Part shown: positions 36,008 through 49,348 of the stretch, one piece after another
Layout: each line of letters starts with the position of its first letter
How positions within the stretch are numbered: the first letter of the stretch is position 1
From: Conoideocrella luteorostrata
Taxonomy: Eukaryota > Ascomycota > Sordariomycetes > Hypocreales > Clavicipitaceae
DNA length: 64,000 nt
Direction: 5' to 3'
Assembly: GCA_032433595.1 (NCBI GenBank)
Contig: JASWJB010000064.1
Coordinates: forward strand, 62,001-126,000
The notes under the pieces: generated by a model
The model's input: only the letters and a program-made list of their open reading frames with translations
The model's database searches: none
What the model was told of the DNA's origin: nothing
Made by a program: the position numbers and the translations under genes

Positions 36008-39000
36008 ATGTACTCGCTGTTTAACATACCAACAACTATGGATATGAATACTCGAACGCAAGACATTGCCATTGTAGGCACGTCTTGTCGCTTTCCTGGA
36101 AATGCATCTTCACCATCTAAGCTTTGGGAGCTGCTGCAGGACCTGAGGCCAGTCTCCAGTTCCGTGCCAAGCTTAAATGGCTACTACCATCAGGATGGAG
36201 CTTACCACGGGCATACCAACGTAAAAACCGCGTATTTGCTTTCCGAAGATGGACAGAACAGATGATTTGACACCGGCTTCTTTGGTGTCAACCCTGTTGA
36301 GGCAAATGCCATGGATCCCCAGATGCGTCTGACTCTAGAATCCGTTTACGAAGCGCTCGAAGCTGGCGGCCACAGAATGGACACTCTACGTGGCTCCAAC
36401 ACAGCAGTATACGTCGGTCTGATGCTCAACGATTATGAGATCCTAATGAGCCGTGATCTGGAAACCATGGCCAAGTACCACATCATTGGCACGGCCAGGA
36501 CTATGATGTCGTCTCGCATCTCCTACTTCTTCGACTGGCACGGTCCATCTTTAACTATTGACACGGCTTGCAGCTCTAGTATTATCGCGCTGCATCAAGC
36601 CGTACAACAGCTGAGGTCCGGCCAGTCTGAGGTTGCCGTCGTGGCGGCTGCTAACCTCATATTTGACATGACAACATTCATTGCCATGTCCAAGTTTCAA
36701 ATGCTGTCCCCTAGCGGTCAGTGTCGAATGTGGGATGCTGCCGCGGATGGATATGCAAGAGGCGAAGGAGTTGCCGCAATTGTTCTCAAAACACGACAGG
36801 CAGCCGAGTCTGACGGCGATGATATCGAATGTATTATTCGGGAGACCGCATTGAACCAAGATGGCAAGACCACTGGCCCAACCATGTAAGTTGCATTCTT
36901 TTACGGCGTAGTAGTAGAGCCGAACAGAACTAAAGTATCCTCAGGCCAAGTCCGTCCGCCCAAGCTCAACTTATGAGAGATTGTTATCACCGTGCAGGGT
37001 TGGACCTTTCAAATCCGGCGCATCGTCCCCAGTTCTTCGAGGCTCACGGCACAGGCACGCCGGCTGGTGACCCAGTCGAGGCTGAAGCCATTAGCTCGGC
37101 ATTTTTTGGCATCGACAATTGCGAGCAAGATTCCCTCTTGGTTGGCAGTATCAAGACCGTCATTGGCCACACAGAGGCAGCTGCCGGTCTCGCAGGCCTC
37201 CTCAAAGCCGTACTTGCCTTGAAGCACTCCACTATACCGCCAAATATGCTCTTTACCAACCTCAGCCCCGCTGTCGCTCCATTCTATACTCATCTGCGCA
37301 TCCCGACATGCCTCACACCGTGGCCCGCACTACCTGATGGCGTGCCACGTCGGGCAAGTGTTAATAGGTAAGAATATTCAATGGTCGCATTATTGAGAAT
37401 TTCAATAGCACCAAGACGAAACGAAGTTAACAGAATTCTAGCTTTGGCTTTGGAGGCGCCAACGGCCATGTAATTCTTGAAAGCTATGCGCCGGCAGCGG
37501 CAACGAAGCTCTTGGAACAAAGCGAGAGGCCACAAGATGTCTTTACACCTTTTGTTTTTTCTGCAGCCTCAGTGTCATCCTTGAAATCATACTTGTATTC
37601 TTTTTCTCAGCACTTGAGTCACCAAAATCACAACGAGGAGAGAAATCTCAGAGATATCGCTTGTACATTGTTTGCGCGCCGAACCGAGTTACCCGTCGCC
37701 ACCGCAATAGGCGCACGATCAGTCGGCGAACTTATCGATTTGATTGAAGCAAAGCTAGACGCAATGCAAAACAGCGCCATGGGTCATGCACATGTTCGTC
37801 CACGGAAGCATTCTCTTACCGCAAATGGCAAGTCCCGAGTCCTGGGAGTCTTTACCGGCCAAGGGGCACAATGGGCACAAATGGGATTGGACTTGATTAC
37901 AGTATCTCCGAAGCTGCGGAGTACGATGGAGAAGCTGCAACTGCGACTCAATAAACTCCCTGTAACAGACTCACCCACGTAGTCACTGCTTCAAGAACTG
38001 CAAAAAGACGCCTCTTCGTCTCGCGCATCGGATGCAGAAATATCGCAACCCCTATGTACAGCGATTCAGATACTTCTAGTAGACCTGTTACAGGCTGCAG
38101 GAATAGAGCTGCATGCAGTTATCGGTCATTCTTCTGGAGAGATTGCTGCAGCATATGCTGCAGGATATATCTCGGCTGAAGACGCCATCTGCATAGCGTA
38201 TTACCGGGGTCGATATTCATGTCTTGCACGGGGCAGTGATGGTAGGAATGGCAGCATGATGGCTGTTGGGACAACATATGAGGATGTTGAGGATCTGCTA
38301 GGCTATCCTGAGTTTATTGGCCGCGCATGTGTTGCAGCAGTCAACTCGGCTACTAGCGTGACATTGTCCGGCGATCATGACGCAATTAAAGAGTTACAAG
38401 TTATTTTCCAAGATGAAAATAAGTTTGCGAGAATTCTCAAGGTCAACAAAGCTTATCACTCAAGTCATATGCTTGCAGCTTCTACCAAGTACTGCGATGC
38501 GCTTGCTGCGTTGAACATACACGTTGGCTCAGGCAACGGGACAAGCTGGTTCTCCAGTGTTAACGGATGCAAGGTTACATCGCACGATTTTGACCAACTA
38601 AAAGGCTTATACTGGGATTGCAATATGAAAAATCGAGTATTATTTATGCAAGCCGTTGAAGGTGCTTGTCGTGATCTGGATTATTTCGACATGGCTGTGG
38701 AAATCGGTCCTCATCCAGCACTCCAAGGGCCAGTGCTCGAGACCGTTCAGCTTCGACATGCTAGACCATTACCATACGTGGGGTTACTCCGAAGGGACAC
38801 TTCTGCTATTACTTCAGTAGCCAATGGTCTCCGTCTAGCCTGGGTATGTCTTGGGGGAGACGTTGTGGAACTGAAAAGATATGACGAGTATTTCTCAGGC
38901 ATGGACTCACAGTTCAAAATGGTCAAAAACTTACCAGCGTACGCTTGGGACCATGAAGAAGAATACTGGTACGAGTCAAGGCAGGCTCGGGCAACGCGTC

Positions 39001-42000
39001 TGCGACCAGGGCCTGCCCATGAGCTTCTTGGCCATCTGACGCCAGATAGCACCCCCCAGGACATGCGATGGAGGAACATCTTGCGCTTTCCAGAGGTGCC
39101 GTGGCTTACCAACCACAAACTTCAAGATGTGGCCGTGTTTCCTGCCACTGGATACATTGTCAGCGTTCTTGAGGCAGCACTCTTTGTTAGCTTGGGCTCC
39201 CCTGTCAAATATATTGTACTGTCCGAAATTGAAATTCATTCGGCACTAGTGTTTGAGAGCGATGATGCCAACGTTGAAATTCTGCTTTCCATGACAGATA
39301 TCAAGCGCAACGGGACCGAGTCCATTGAAACTACTTTCAAGTATCACGCCACTTCTGGAAGAGACACTGACTTGCCGGAGATCAAATGTAGTGGTCATGT
39401 GTCGATTCAGTTGGGCAATCCATCTTTGAGCAGTCTGCCATCTCGCCCACCACGCCAGTCAAACTTAAAACCAGTTCGCAAGGAGGAATTTTATAAATTG
39501 ATGACGCAGCTGGAATACGGATATAGTGGTCAATTTGCGACCCTCAACAGCATTGAGCGCAAGCTAGGCGCTGTTACTGGGGTTGTTGATGTAATTGAGC
39601 CGACTAATTTACTCATACATCCTGGAGTGCTTGACACTGCCCTTGTAAGTTCAAGAATCACTGATCAGATCACAGTGAAGTCAGAAAAGGCATTAACACA
39701 TCAAACTTGACTTAGCATTCCATATTATTGTCACATACAGCACCCGACGACGGAGAATACTCGGAGCTCCATATTCCTCGCTACCTTCGAACATTCACTG
39801 TTAACCCAAGCCTTTGCACAATAGCAAGAGACACGCAAACTTCCTTGGCCATCAATACCGTACAGTCGATGCCATACCCTTATCCACGTCCCAATATGAT
39901 CTGCGATGTTGATATATACCCAGAGCACGGACAGAATGCCATGATCCAAGCTCAAGGATTGGAATGTGTACGTATCTCGAAGAACACTGCTGCCGACGAC
40001 GTTGAACTCTTCTCCGATATCATATGGGACGTCGCCGAACCAGATCTACAGCTCATACAGTCTGGCCCAGACCTGTGCACAGCTAAACTAGAGATTCTTA
40101 TTGAAAGGGCTGCTGGTGTGATCATGAAATACTTGCAAAAGAACCATAACCAGTCTGCACGTCTTGCCAGCACAATCCGCGAGTATCTATTCCATCACTC
40201 GCGTGTATTAGAGATGTTGTCAGATACTCTGGAGGATATCCGCAACGAAGGAGTCGAGTATCTGGAAGTGACGGATATAAAGCGCATCTTTGAATTGGGG
40301 GAAAAATTAACAAACATTTTGCTTAATAAAGGGGCTGATATAACCAGTTCAGTCGTATCTGTACAGGAGGATAATTGGTTTTCTCAAAGCCCTGTTGTTG
40401 CCAAATTTACTCGACATCTTGGTCTAGCCGCAAAGCAGCTGGCACATCGAAATCCTCGTATGAACATTATCGAGATCGCCACGAAAGCAGACACAGCCCG
40501 AGTCACTACCAAGACAGTAATTGATACAATAGGTTCAACGTTGGCGACTTATACCGTCCTCGATGCTAATGCGACCTCTGTAGAGGGATATGAGGAGGTC
40601 TCAAAGTCGCTTCTGAATAGTGGTGTCACTATTAAGCAAGCGGATATTTCTTCTGATTCCAGCTGGGGACGAGAGCTTACCGAACAATTGTACGACTTGA
40701 TGATTGTGTCTATTGAAATATGCAGCGTTCCAGACCTACGCTCAGCACTGCAGAATATGCGTCGCTTAATCCGGCCTGGAGGGCATCTTTTAATGTTACT
40801 ACCATGTCCGGAATCGGCATTCAGTGTGCTATTCAATGCCTACCCACAGTTTTGGCTTGATGGTAGCAGTGCTTTGTCAGAGACACAGCCAGTCTTAACA
40901 GCAACAAAGTGGGATAACTTCCTCCGACAAGCTGGTTACTCAGGCATAGACAGCAGCACTGCCAACAACTCTTCTAAAGCTCCATTTTCTATCACAATAT
41001 CACAAGCCATAGACAGCCGCATAAACATCCTTCGCGATCCACTAACACTTTCCGGCAACGAAGAAAAATGGGAATTCAAATTCCAGAATCTCATCATATT
41101 GAATGCAAAGGGAGACGAGAAAAATGATATTTTTTACCAGTTACCCGATATTCTTACTCGTTACTTCGACAAGATCAACGTGATATCGTCTATAACGGAG
41201 GTATTAACAACGAACATTTCTCTAGACAACGCCACGTTCTTGAGTTTGGCGGATATTGAGGGCTCGCTCTTCGCCAACCTTAATGAAAGTATTTGGATCG
41301 CTTTGAGAACGGTGTTGCTCAAAGTACAAACTCTAATGTGGGTGACGAACGACTGTGTTGGTGACAATAGTCATGCAAACATGATTCTTGGCTTAGTTCG
41401 AAGCGCGGCCAGAGACAACCCGACACTCGACTACTTGCTCCTTGACGTTGAAAGCACTAAAAACTTAGAGCATACCACTATTGCAAGGACTCTACTGCGA
41501 CATAAACTTCTTGGTCATTGGCGACAAAGAGATGAAAATATAACTATTCCTTTGGAGAATGAGCTGCTCATCAACAAAGACGGAAAGCTCATAATCCCTC
41601 GTCTCATCGCCAATACGGAATTGAACAACAGATACAACTCTAATTACAGGCAGTTTTCTACCATCAAGAGTCTTCAAGATGTACAGAATCTCTGTCTAGC
41701 GACCTCCGATTTGGGCTGGGACGTTATGGAAACACCGCAATGTTCCACTCCAAACACAGAATCCGCCTTCCTGCAACTCCGATGTACCCACTCGCTCCTT
41801 TCATCTCTTAGGATTACTGATTATGAATTCATGTTTTTGATGCTTGGACGGGATAGTATCAGCAATGACTTGATGGTGTATCTATCACCCAAAAATTGTC
41901 TGGTGGCAAATGCCCCCAAAGATCTCTCAGTGTGTGTGACCGTATCTGCGGGCTTAGAGGAAGCGATATTGACACTAGTTGCATATCACCTACTTGCGGG

Positions 42001-45000
42001 ACTGGTGCTAGAAGGACTTGCAGAGAATGATCATGTTCTTGCTTATGAGCCTAGTGCTGACTTCTCTTCTATTTTGTTGAAAGAAGCCAGAGCACTTGGA
42101 GTTAAAGTTACAATCGCATCGACAACTGCCAATAAGTCTAAGCTGCCATTCTATGAATGGATTTCAGTACACCATGCCGACACACATCGTGTCATTTCAA
42201 AGTCGTTCAAAAAGGATTATCTAGCGTTCATTGATATGTCGCCTCATTTGGACAGCGCTGCCCACTATATTCGCTCATCATTACCAGTTGGGTGCAAATC
42301 ATACAGTATGGCGTCGTTATTTAGGAATGGGAGTCGAGAATTGTCAAATTCAAGGCGAGCGAACATTGCAAACAAATTAGCCAAAGCTGTCGCTATGGCT
42401 ACGCATAGTCTAACCTCCGATCCCATATCAACTCCCACTACCAGTGTTATTTCCTTAGATCGAATTGGTGAGTATAGCCACCATCTCAGCGAATTGACTA
42501 TTGTCAATTGGTATCAAAGCACCAAATTTCCGGTCACTGTGCGCCCTGTGGAAACTCAAATTGCATTCCGAAAAGATCATACGTATTGGCTGGTTGGACT
42601 GACGGGAGATCTCGGTTTGTCCTTGTGCGAGTGGATGATACAGCATGGAGCTCGGCACTTTCTCATCACCAGCCGGCATCCCAACATCCAAGAATCTTGG
42701 TTGAACGAGATGAAGGACAGGGGAGCTATAATTGCGATCCATGTCTGTGATGTAACCATAAAAGAACAGATTCAAGCTGTTTACCAGCAAGCAATGGCTA
42801 CTTTGCCACCCGTGGCAGGAGTTGCCCAAGGTGCTATGGTGCTTCAGGATGCTGCTCTTCAAGACATGACCTTGGAAAAGTTTCTCGCCGTCACCAAGCC
42901 AAAGGTTGAGGGTAGTATCTACCTAAACGATCTATTCCAAGACAACACACTCGAATTTTTTGTTTTTTTTTCCTCGATATCCTCTGTGGTTGGCAACTTT
43001 GGACAAGCCAACTATGCAGCAGCAAACAGCTTCATGGCAAGCTTAGCAAAAAAGCGCAGACGAAAAAATTTAGCGGCTTCGATCATGCATATTGGCCCGA
43101 TCTTCGGTATTGGCTACATCAGCCGTGTTGGCGGAGGAGCTATCATGGGTGAAAATCTTCTTCAGAGAGTTGGATCTACTCGCACTTCAGAAAGGCAATT
43201 CCACCAGCACTTTGCCGAAGCTGTCTTGGCTGGAAAACCAAACTCGACTGCAGCTAGTATTGAGATTGTTACCGGCGTGAGAAAGGCTGACTTGCAAAAT
43301 GGTGAACCAAAACCATGGCTCACGTGGCCGAGGATGAGCCACTTGGTTGCCCCCAATAATGGATCCCATGCTTCAATGGCAGGTCGAGAAAAGTTGTCTA
43401 GAGTTCCTATCAAAGACCAGATTTCCGAAGCAAATAGTCGGGATCAGGTGTTCGATATTATTTGGGACTCATTTACCTGCTTCTTGGGAGCTCATTTCCA
43501 AATCAATATCGGCAAATTGAGCAAGGTGGAGCTCGGGAATATGTGCTTTGATCAGATGGGTATCGACTCACTTGCGGCTGTCGAGATACGTGGATGGCTT
43601 ATGGCAAACTTGGAAGTAAAGATTCCAGTTTGGACGATATTAAACGGCACATCAGTGAATGAAATTGTCACTACAGCGTCTGTTGAAATCCCCTCTCGGT
43701 TGACACCCAATCTAGACTGTGGTAGTAGCCCCACGATAGAGGGAGACTCAGGTTCGCAGAAATCTTATGACGAGAAGAGTAGTAATGAAGATTTCAGCCC
43801 AGAGACCGAGTTAAGGCCACACAAAATCTTAGACTCAGTCATTATCAAGTCTATCCCAATCTCCTTCACTCAGTCGAGATTCTATCCGTCGGGTCTTTTC
43901 TTAGAAGACAAGGTTGGACTAAATCATATCTTATGGGCTCGAATTCAAGGACAGTTCTCTCCCTATAGGTTGGAGAAGGCCGTTCAAACTGTCGGGAAAC
44001 AGCATGAAATTCTTAGGACAGCCTTTTTCAACAGCAAAGACGGGAAACAAATGCAGCACATTATGAAACGCAGTCGCATGCAACTAGAATACCGAGGTGT
44101 TCAGGATGAATCCGAGGTCGCTAATATAGGAGCTTCCATACAGAAGACATATGTGTATGACGTTGCTAGTGGAGATACCCTACGAGTGATCCTGCTAAAT
44201 AGTCAGACAGGAGAGCACTTCTTGATCGTTGGTGCTCATCCACTCGTCTTGGATGCGACATCCCTCATCGAGTTCTTCAATTTGCTTGCCATTCATTACA
44301 CGAAGCCTGACATGCCAGCAGCGCCTTTGAAGCAATTTGCGGACGTTTCTGAGCGGCAGAATGCCGATTACGCCCAAGGAAAGTTCCGGGGCGAGCTTAA
44401 CTAGTGGAAAACGGAGTTCTCAGTTCCTCCACCGCCCCTTCCACTTCTCTCTTTTGCCAAGGTAAATAAACGACCGAATATTACTTCATATAAGAATGTT
44501 CGATCTAGTTGCGTTATCGGACCTGAAACCAGGAGAAAAATTGCAGCTATCTGTCGGGAACAAAGAGTTACCCCGTTTCATTTCTACTTTGCGGCATTTC
44601 GAAGTGTCCTTGTACGATACACTACTGGGGGACAAGACATGACAACAGCAGTTGCGGAGAATGGAAGAGGCTACAACGCCGAGGATATGAATGTTCTTGG
44701 TTGTTTATATAACATTGTCCTGATTCGCGTCATCGCTGATTCTTCCACGAAATTTACGGACTTGCTCAAAATGATACGGGACAAGACGTACGGTGGCTTA
44801 GCCAATTCCAAAATACCTTATCCAATGGTTTCAAAAGAGTAAGTGTAGTCATAAGTCCCGATTATTTGGAAACTTTGGACTAAAAAGGAGTTGTAGATTG
44901 AAACTGCAAGAGTCTGCACCATACATGCCGTTTTTCCAAACATTTATAGACTACCGCATGGGTCAACGCAAGAGAATGCCGCTCGGGCCAGGGTGTGCGT

Positions 45001-45215
45001 TAGAGTTTTTGGAGTTTGATCTCAATCTGCCTTACGATGTATACCTTGATATTATAGACGAACCAGACTTTGATGGACTGCACCACTTCTTTCTCCGCCA
45101 AGCTCTTTTCGATGAAGATGGTGCGGTCGTACTGGCCAGAAGCTACGAGACGCTGATTAAGCGGTTTGCTCAGAATCCAGGGCTTACAGTGGGAGAAGTT
45201 GAATTGGATGCTTAG
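36008..45215 (+). pseudogene. Highly reducing PKS with C-terminal condensation domain (LovB-like architecture), three nonsense codons
   Basis: Five exons: 36008-36885, 36945-37367, 37442-39644, 39716-44838, 44897-45215; 2981 codons (an alternative ATG is at 36038). Domains in order: KS with DTACSSS (Cys about 188), [12 protein letters not shown] and [11 protein letters not shown] with GHSSGEIAAAYAAG (about 660); DH with WLTNH and HPGVLDTAL; a methyltransferase region; an ER0 region; KR with GLTGDLG (about 2129) and NYAAAN; ACP with GIDSLAAVEI (about 2452); and a condensation domain from about 2550 to the end. LovB has this order and about 3040 aa. In-frame stops lie at 36263-36265 (TGA), 37980-37982 (TAG) and 44402-44404 (TAG); the frame is otherwise continuous. 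The MT lacks the glycine-rich SAM motif, and the condensation motif reads HPLVLDA where HHxxxDG is usual. The enzyme would need the trans-ER at 29242. As it stands no full-length protein can be made, unless the stops are sequence errors or are read through. Confidence 0.88.
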
Positions 45216-46502
45216 TTTTTTCCTGTAGCCTACTATGTCGTCAGGTTGGTGTTTTCTTTGTCGGACGCTATTTGCTTATGACTTTGGTAAAGTCTTCGCA
45301 TAAATCTGAGTATATTGGCAGACAGGCAGCTAAGTAAAATGAAGCCGCCAATTTCATAGTACTATAGTGTATATGCAAGAGTGAGCTAGCTTTCTTATCA
45401 GTATGAGACCCTGCGGTGCTTAAGATAGCATTGCACGTTGGGGTTTAAAAAAAGGTAGATCATCTTCGTCAAAATAGGTCCGAGAGCTACTTTGTTGGCA
45501 AACACCACCACACATGTACACTGGTGTCTGACACGCAACCAGCGACGGTAACTTCAATAGAGCCCTTGTACGTGCCGAGATCAAATAGTCTGCCAATCGT
45601 ATCGTAAGAATATGAGCGCGGTTGCCTGTTAATGGCAAGGGATAAGCATAATAACACGGGGACAGCGCTCCCGGCAAGGATATAATCCAATTCTGAGGGA
45701 AGTAAGCAATTTAATTTATGACGACGATGCCTAAGCGTAATTGTTGAGACGAGAATAGCTCCCTGTCAAGCTGAACGGTGCCGTAAGCTACGGATACGAG
45801 AGGACATTGGCGTTGACTAGTGGAATAACTATTGAACACTTCGGAGGAATTTGGTCATAACCTCGGAAAGGTCAGAATATGAGATATCCGAAGTCGGAAG
45901 GAAAGCAGGCATAAAAGGAAGCATTCTGACGCGTCCGTCAGACAAGAACATCATTACTTTCATCATCGATTATCGTCAGATATCACAGTCATCAATTGAA
46001 TCCAATCCATTACTACTAATTTCCATTACACACAATTGCACACAATTGCTCATAACTGCAACAATAATAATGACTACCCAAGCAGGCGGGCAAAGACCGA
46101 TTCATTTAATCTTGACCAAATTGGTTAAGTCCAAGCCTCACGTGAGACGGCATCCACCACAGCAGAAGATCATTTTCGCCCACAAACTACATTCGCGTAA
46201 ATGTTTAAGTGTTGCATTTATTTTGCCGACGTTCCTTGCCTAGCGGACACGGTAAGTAACAACTGCAGCAGGGTAAATCAGTTGCATGTGAGAGACCAAA
46301 TGGGTGTGGCGTGTCCCTATCAACGGCCCACCAGGGGATTACTGAGGGGTAATGCAACATTGGACGGCTAATTGGCATAATAAATAGAGCATCCGCACTA
46401 CCACATCTTTTTCCCACCTTACACACACAATCATTCTCTCCTCTCTTCTGCCGTCATCTTCGCTTAAAAAGTATACCTCGAATATCCTGAAAAATATCTA
46501 CT
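45216..46502. other. Intergenic region between PKS and thioesterase genes
   Basis: 1287 bp. A minus-strand frame at 45487-45690 begins with a hydrophobic, signal-like stretch (GSAVPVLLCLSLAI), but it overlaps a second frame and has no recognisable features, so I leave it uncalled. The last 120 bp include AATAAATAGAGC near 46378 and pyrimidine-rich runs, a likely promoter for the thioesterase gene. Confidence 0.45.
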
Positions 46503-47607
46503 ATGGCCAACTCGAAGGACCTTTCGTTTAATGACTCCATCAAGGTAGAGAAGCTTGATTCACATACGTATAAAGCGAACTTAAGCGGGCTCTTTTGCAT
46601 TGGCTCTGGTACGTCAAAGCTGAACGTTGGATTTCTTAGCAATCGCTTATGTATCAGGGCGACTGACATATTGCACAGTTCCCAATGGAGGGTACACTGC
46701 GTCTTGTATGCTGGCCGCCGCGAGCACCCATCTCGCTTCTAGGAAGCAGACAGACACATTTACAACCCATCTCGAGTATCTAAACCGCACATCGCCAGGC
46801 CCTGCAGTCATTACAATCGAAGACATGAAGCTTGGCAAGCAAGTATCCACTCTCCACTTAACGCTCTGGCAGGGCGATGGCTTGCTTCAACAGGCGCCAT
46901 GGGTCACCTCAGGCGTGACTCGTCGCATTATGCTTGCCTATACCACCCAAATCAATCTGCGTACATTTACGGGCATATCACTGCCCACAGGATATGAGTC
47001 TACTGTTGCTGACACAGCTCCGCCACAACCAAATCTAAATACTCTTGATAAAAACGGAGGTGATAAGACCTGGGAGGAGTCTAAGGTGCCTAAATCAATG
47101 ATTAAGATAATGTCTTCTCTGGGCAACTGGCGTTTTTTTATTCCCCGGAAAGGACCATTCCAACCAGGGGTTATGGACTTGTGGCTATGTCTTGCGAACG
47201 GCGAGTCTATTACTCAGGCTACTTTGCCTTATGTTGCTGACTCTTTCCCGTATAATCTGCACCTCTTCCTGGTTGCTCCCGAGTTGCGCGCCATGTTGGA
47301 ACCCCCCGCTCCAAATAAGTCCGAAGATAGCAAGGCCACCAGCCATCGAGCTAAAACCCAGAAGATGAATGAGGACCGTGCTGGTATGTGGTTTCCGACC
47401 CTAGTGATGAATCTAGAGAATAAGGCAGCCTTGCCAGAGGAAGGTGTCAAATGGCTTAATATGCGCATTACGTCAAAGCAAATCAACAATGGCAAGTTTG
47501 ATCTCGATGTTATTATACGAGACACTGATGGCGAACTAGTCGCCTTAAGCCACCATGTCGCCATGGTTCTGAGCATGGCTAGGAACACAGGAAAACCCTC
47601 ACTGTAG
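46503..47607 (+). CDS. Thioesterase-like (hot-dog, TesB-type) protein
   Basis: Two exons, 46503-46608 and 46679-47607, with a 70-bp intron (donor GTACGT, acceptor TTGCACAG); 344 aa. The splice restores the diagnostic SVPNGGYTAS, followed by a double hot-dog layout: an N-terminal half ending in TLWQ and a C-terminal half with GVMDLWLCLANGE and VALSHHVAMVL. The family comprises fungal acyl-CoA thioesterase-like proteins, several of which accompany HR-PKS genes. This PKS has no thioesterase domain, so a role in product release or in editing stalled chains is likely. The start at 46503 (MANSKDLSF) is preferred over the ATG at 46627, which lies inside the intron. The frame is intact. The true substrate is unknown. 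Confidence 0.82.
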
Positions 47608-47998
47608 CATTGAGAGTATGGATAGATAGTTTTTCCCGCTAATTCTTTTATTGCGGAAATAAGACGCAGCCTCTCCTATTAGCTCAAGATTAGATGCTCT
47701 ACTTTGTACCGATAATTTCTTATACCTATAAACCCGGACGGCCCCTGTGATGTCGGACTGGCCATGAACAGCAAAACTCATTATTATCATGATAAGAGGG
47801 TAAGTTGTTGGGGGCAGTGTTGCTGTTCCCCCTCTTTCCTATCTTCTAGGCTATCTTTTCACATGCAAGTGTTGGGAAGACAGTGCCATCTTGTAATATT
47901 TCCTATAGTCATAGTTTGTGTAACATTTTGAGCAATATTTCAAAGCCCATTTTCAGAGTTTTAAGAACGCTCGTCTCAACTCGTCCCTGCTTCAGTTC
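47608..47998. other. Intergenic region
   Basis: 391 bp between the 3' ends of two convergent genes. I see no gene, repeat or RNA. Confidence 0.5.
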
Positions 47999-48900
47999 CT
48001 AGGCGAGGTCTCCACCCTCGTCGTCAAATTCGCCTTCGATTGCCATGCGAATCTCTTGCAAGACCTTCTCCAGTATTCCGCCACAACAGGCCAGATCACA
48101 CGCGGCAATGCATAGGTTGTCTGCAATGAGCGACATGCTAGTCACATCTGCCTTGTCTTCCTCCGATGACTCTGATACCCATGCTGCAAAGCGGCGATAA
48201 ATTTGACGGTATTTGACTAAGTCGTTTGGGGAATTTCCTCGACCCTGACTGGCTCCTTTCCGCCCCCCATTGACTTCTGGTAACGATACATGCCGGGATG
48301 CCAGTACCGCGTCAGCCATGCTGGCAGATATAGGTCGCCGGCGCTGTGGGGAACCGTCCGAGTCGATGATGCCTTGAAGTTCCCCTTCACTAACGAGAAA
48401 GTTCTGAATATCAAAATCTGGGTGGGCAAGAACAAACCGCTTCTCAGTCGGTGGCTCAGGTAGCCACTGGACGAGCTGGCGGAGGAGACACGCAAAACCA
48501 TCATGGGCTTCCTCGTGGAGATCAAGAGGGAAGGTATAGTGTTAACTTAGAATCGAGCACGGCTTAATAAAGAAATAGATAGGCTTGCTGCTGCGATCTT
48601 GATGGAGGAACCATCTGTTCAGCATGTCATGTTGATCCATGAAACGCAGAGGATTCATATCCCCCAGCTTGTAGTCAGAATCGAACAGTGGAGTGCCGGA
48701 CTTGGTGAAAGAGTAGGCTGAAAGCTGAGACATGGTAGAAGCAATCCCCTGTAATGCTTTTGTCCGGTGTCGATGCACGACACTGCTCTTTCAAGGGCTA
48801 CGAAATATACCAAACCAGACATATCTTATCTCACATTGGAATGGATTGAAAACGAAATCAGCCACAAGATCAGCGAGGTCGAGATCCGCCGAGTGGAGTG
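47999..48900 (-). pseudogene. Aminoglycoside phosphotransferase (APH)-like gene, frameshifted and N-terminally truncated
   Basis: The pieces lie in different minus-strand frames. 48778-48542 has SKSG-type sequence TKSGTPLFDSDYKLGDMNPL and MLNRWFLHQD, as in fungal APH-domain proteins. Near 48400-48470 the frame reads FVLAHPDFDIQNFLV, the catalytic HxDxxxxN-type motif, then GIIDSD where IDWD is usual (metal-binding Asp kept, Trp lost). The frame then shifts to PHSAGDLYLPAWLTRYW and shifts again before SPNDLVKYRQIYRRFAAW. The N-lobe is missing or unrecognisable upstream of about 48900. APH-like proteins are numerous in filamentous fungi and are not necessarily antibiotic kinases. The gene is decayed; I see no functional link to the PKS cluster. 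Confidence 0.7.
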
Positions 48901-49348
48901 CACATCAAGTGGCTCGTTTACCGTATCGTAATAGTCACGTGGCCAACACTGTCAGTGCCGTTCCCCGCTCCTCCACGATTCTCCTCCACATTCTCCGTTG
49001 CTTTACTTCATCAGGAATGGCTCAAGAATCAAGGCTGGAAATACTAGCAACGAAAAGTCATATGTTATTACAATGAATTTTTAACCTCGGTTCTTAACCC
49101 ACACCAACTACAGCTCGGCGGCTTCTAGCAAATAGGATACAGTAACTGAGAAAAGGGTTCTGCCCAGGACTAAATAGTTAGACGCGCAACCAATGCTGAA
49201 ATCTTAAGTCCCTTAATCCAATCAAGCACGTTTATAAACACAACTTGCCAAACATACTAGAAGACACCAACCAAATAGGTAGAGAAACTAGGTTTAGGGT
49301 CCATTTGACTAGTGCGTAGCAAAGCCAGACGACTTCTCAACGGGAAAA
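48901..49348. other. Intergenic region
   Basis: 448 bp with no recognisable gene. A plus-strand frame at 48732-49076 overlaps the APH pseudogene antisense and is a shadow. Confidence 0.45.

Noticed and set aside
36263..36265. Possible intron removing the first PKS stop
   Set aside because: No GT..AG pair with an acceptable intron length brackets it, and the protein similarity is continuous on both sides.
45420..45690. Possible small secreted protein gene on the minus strand
   Set aside because: Two overlapping frames, no family, no clear stop in similarity; a signal-like stretch alone is not enough.
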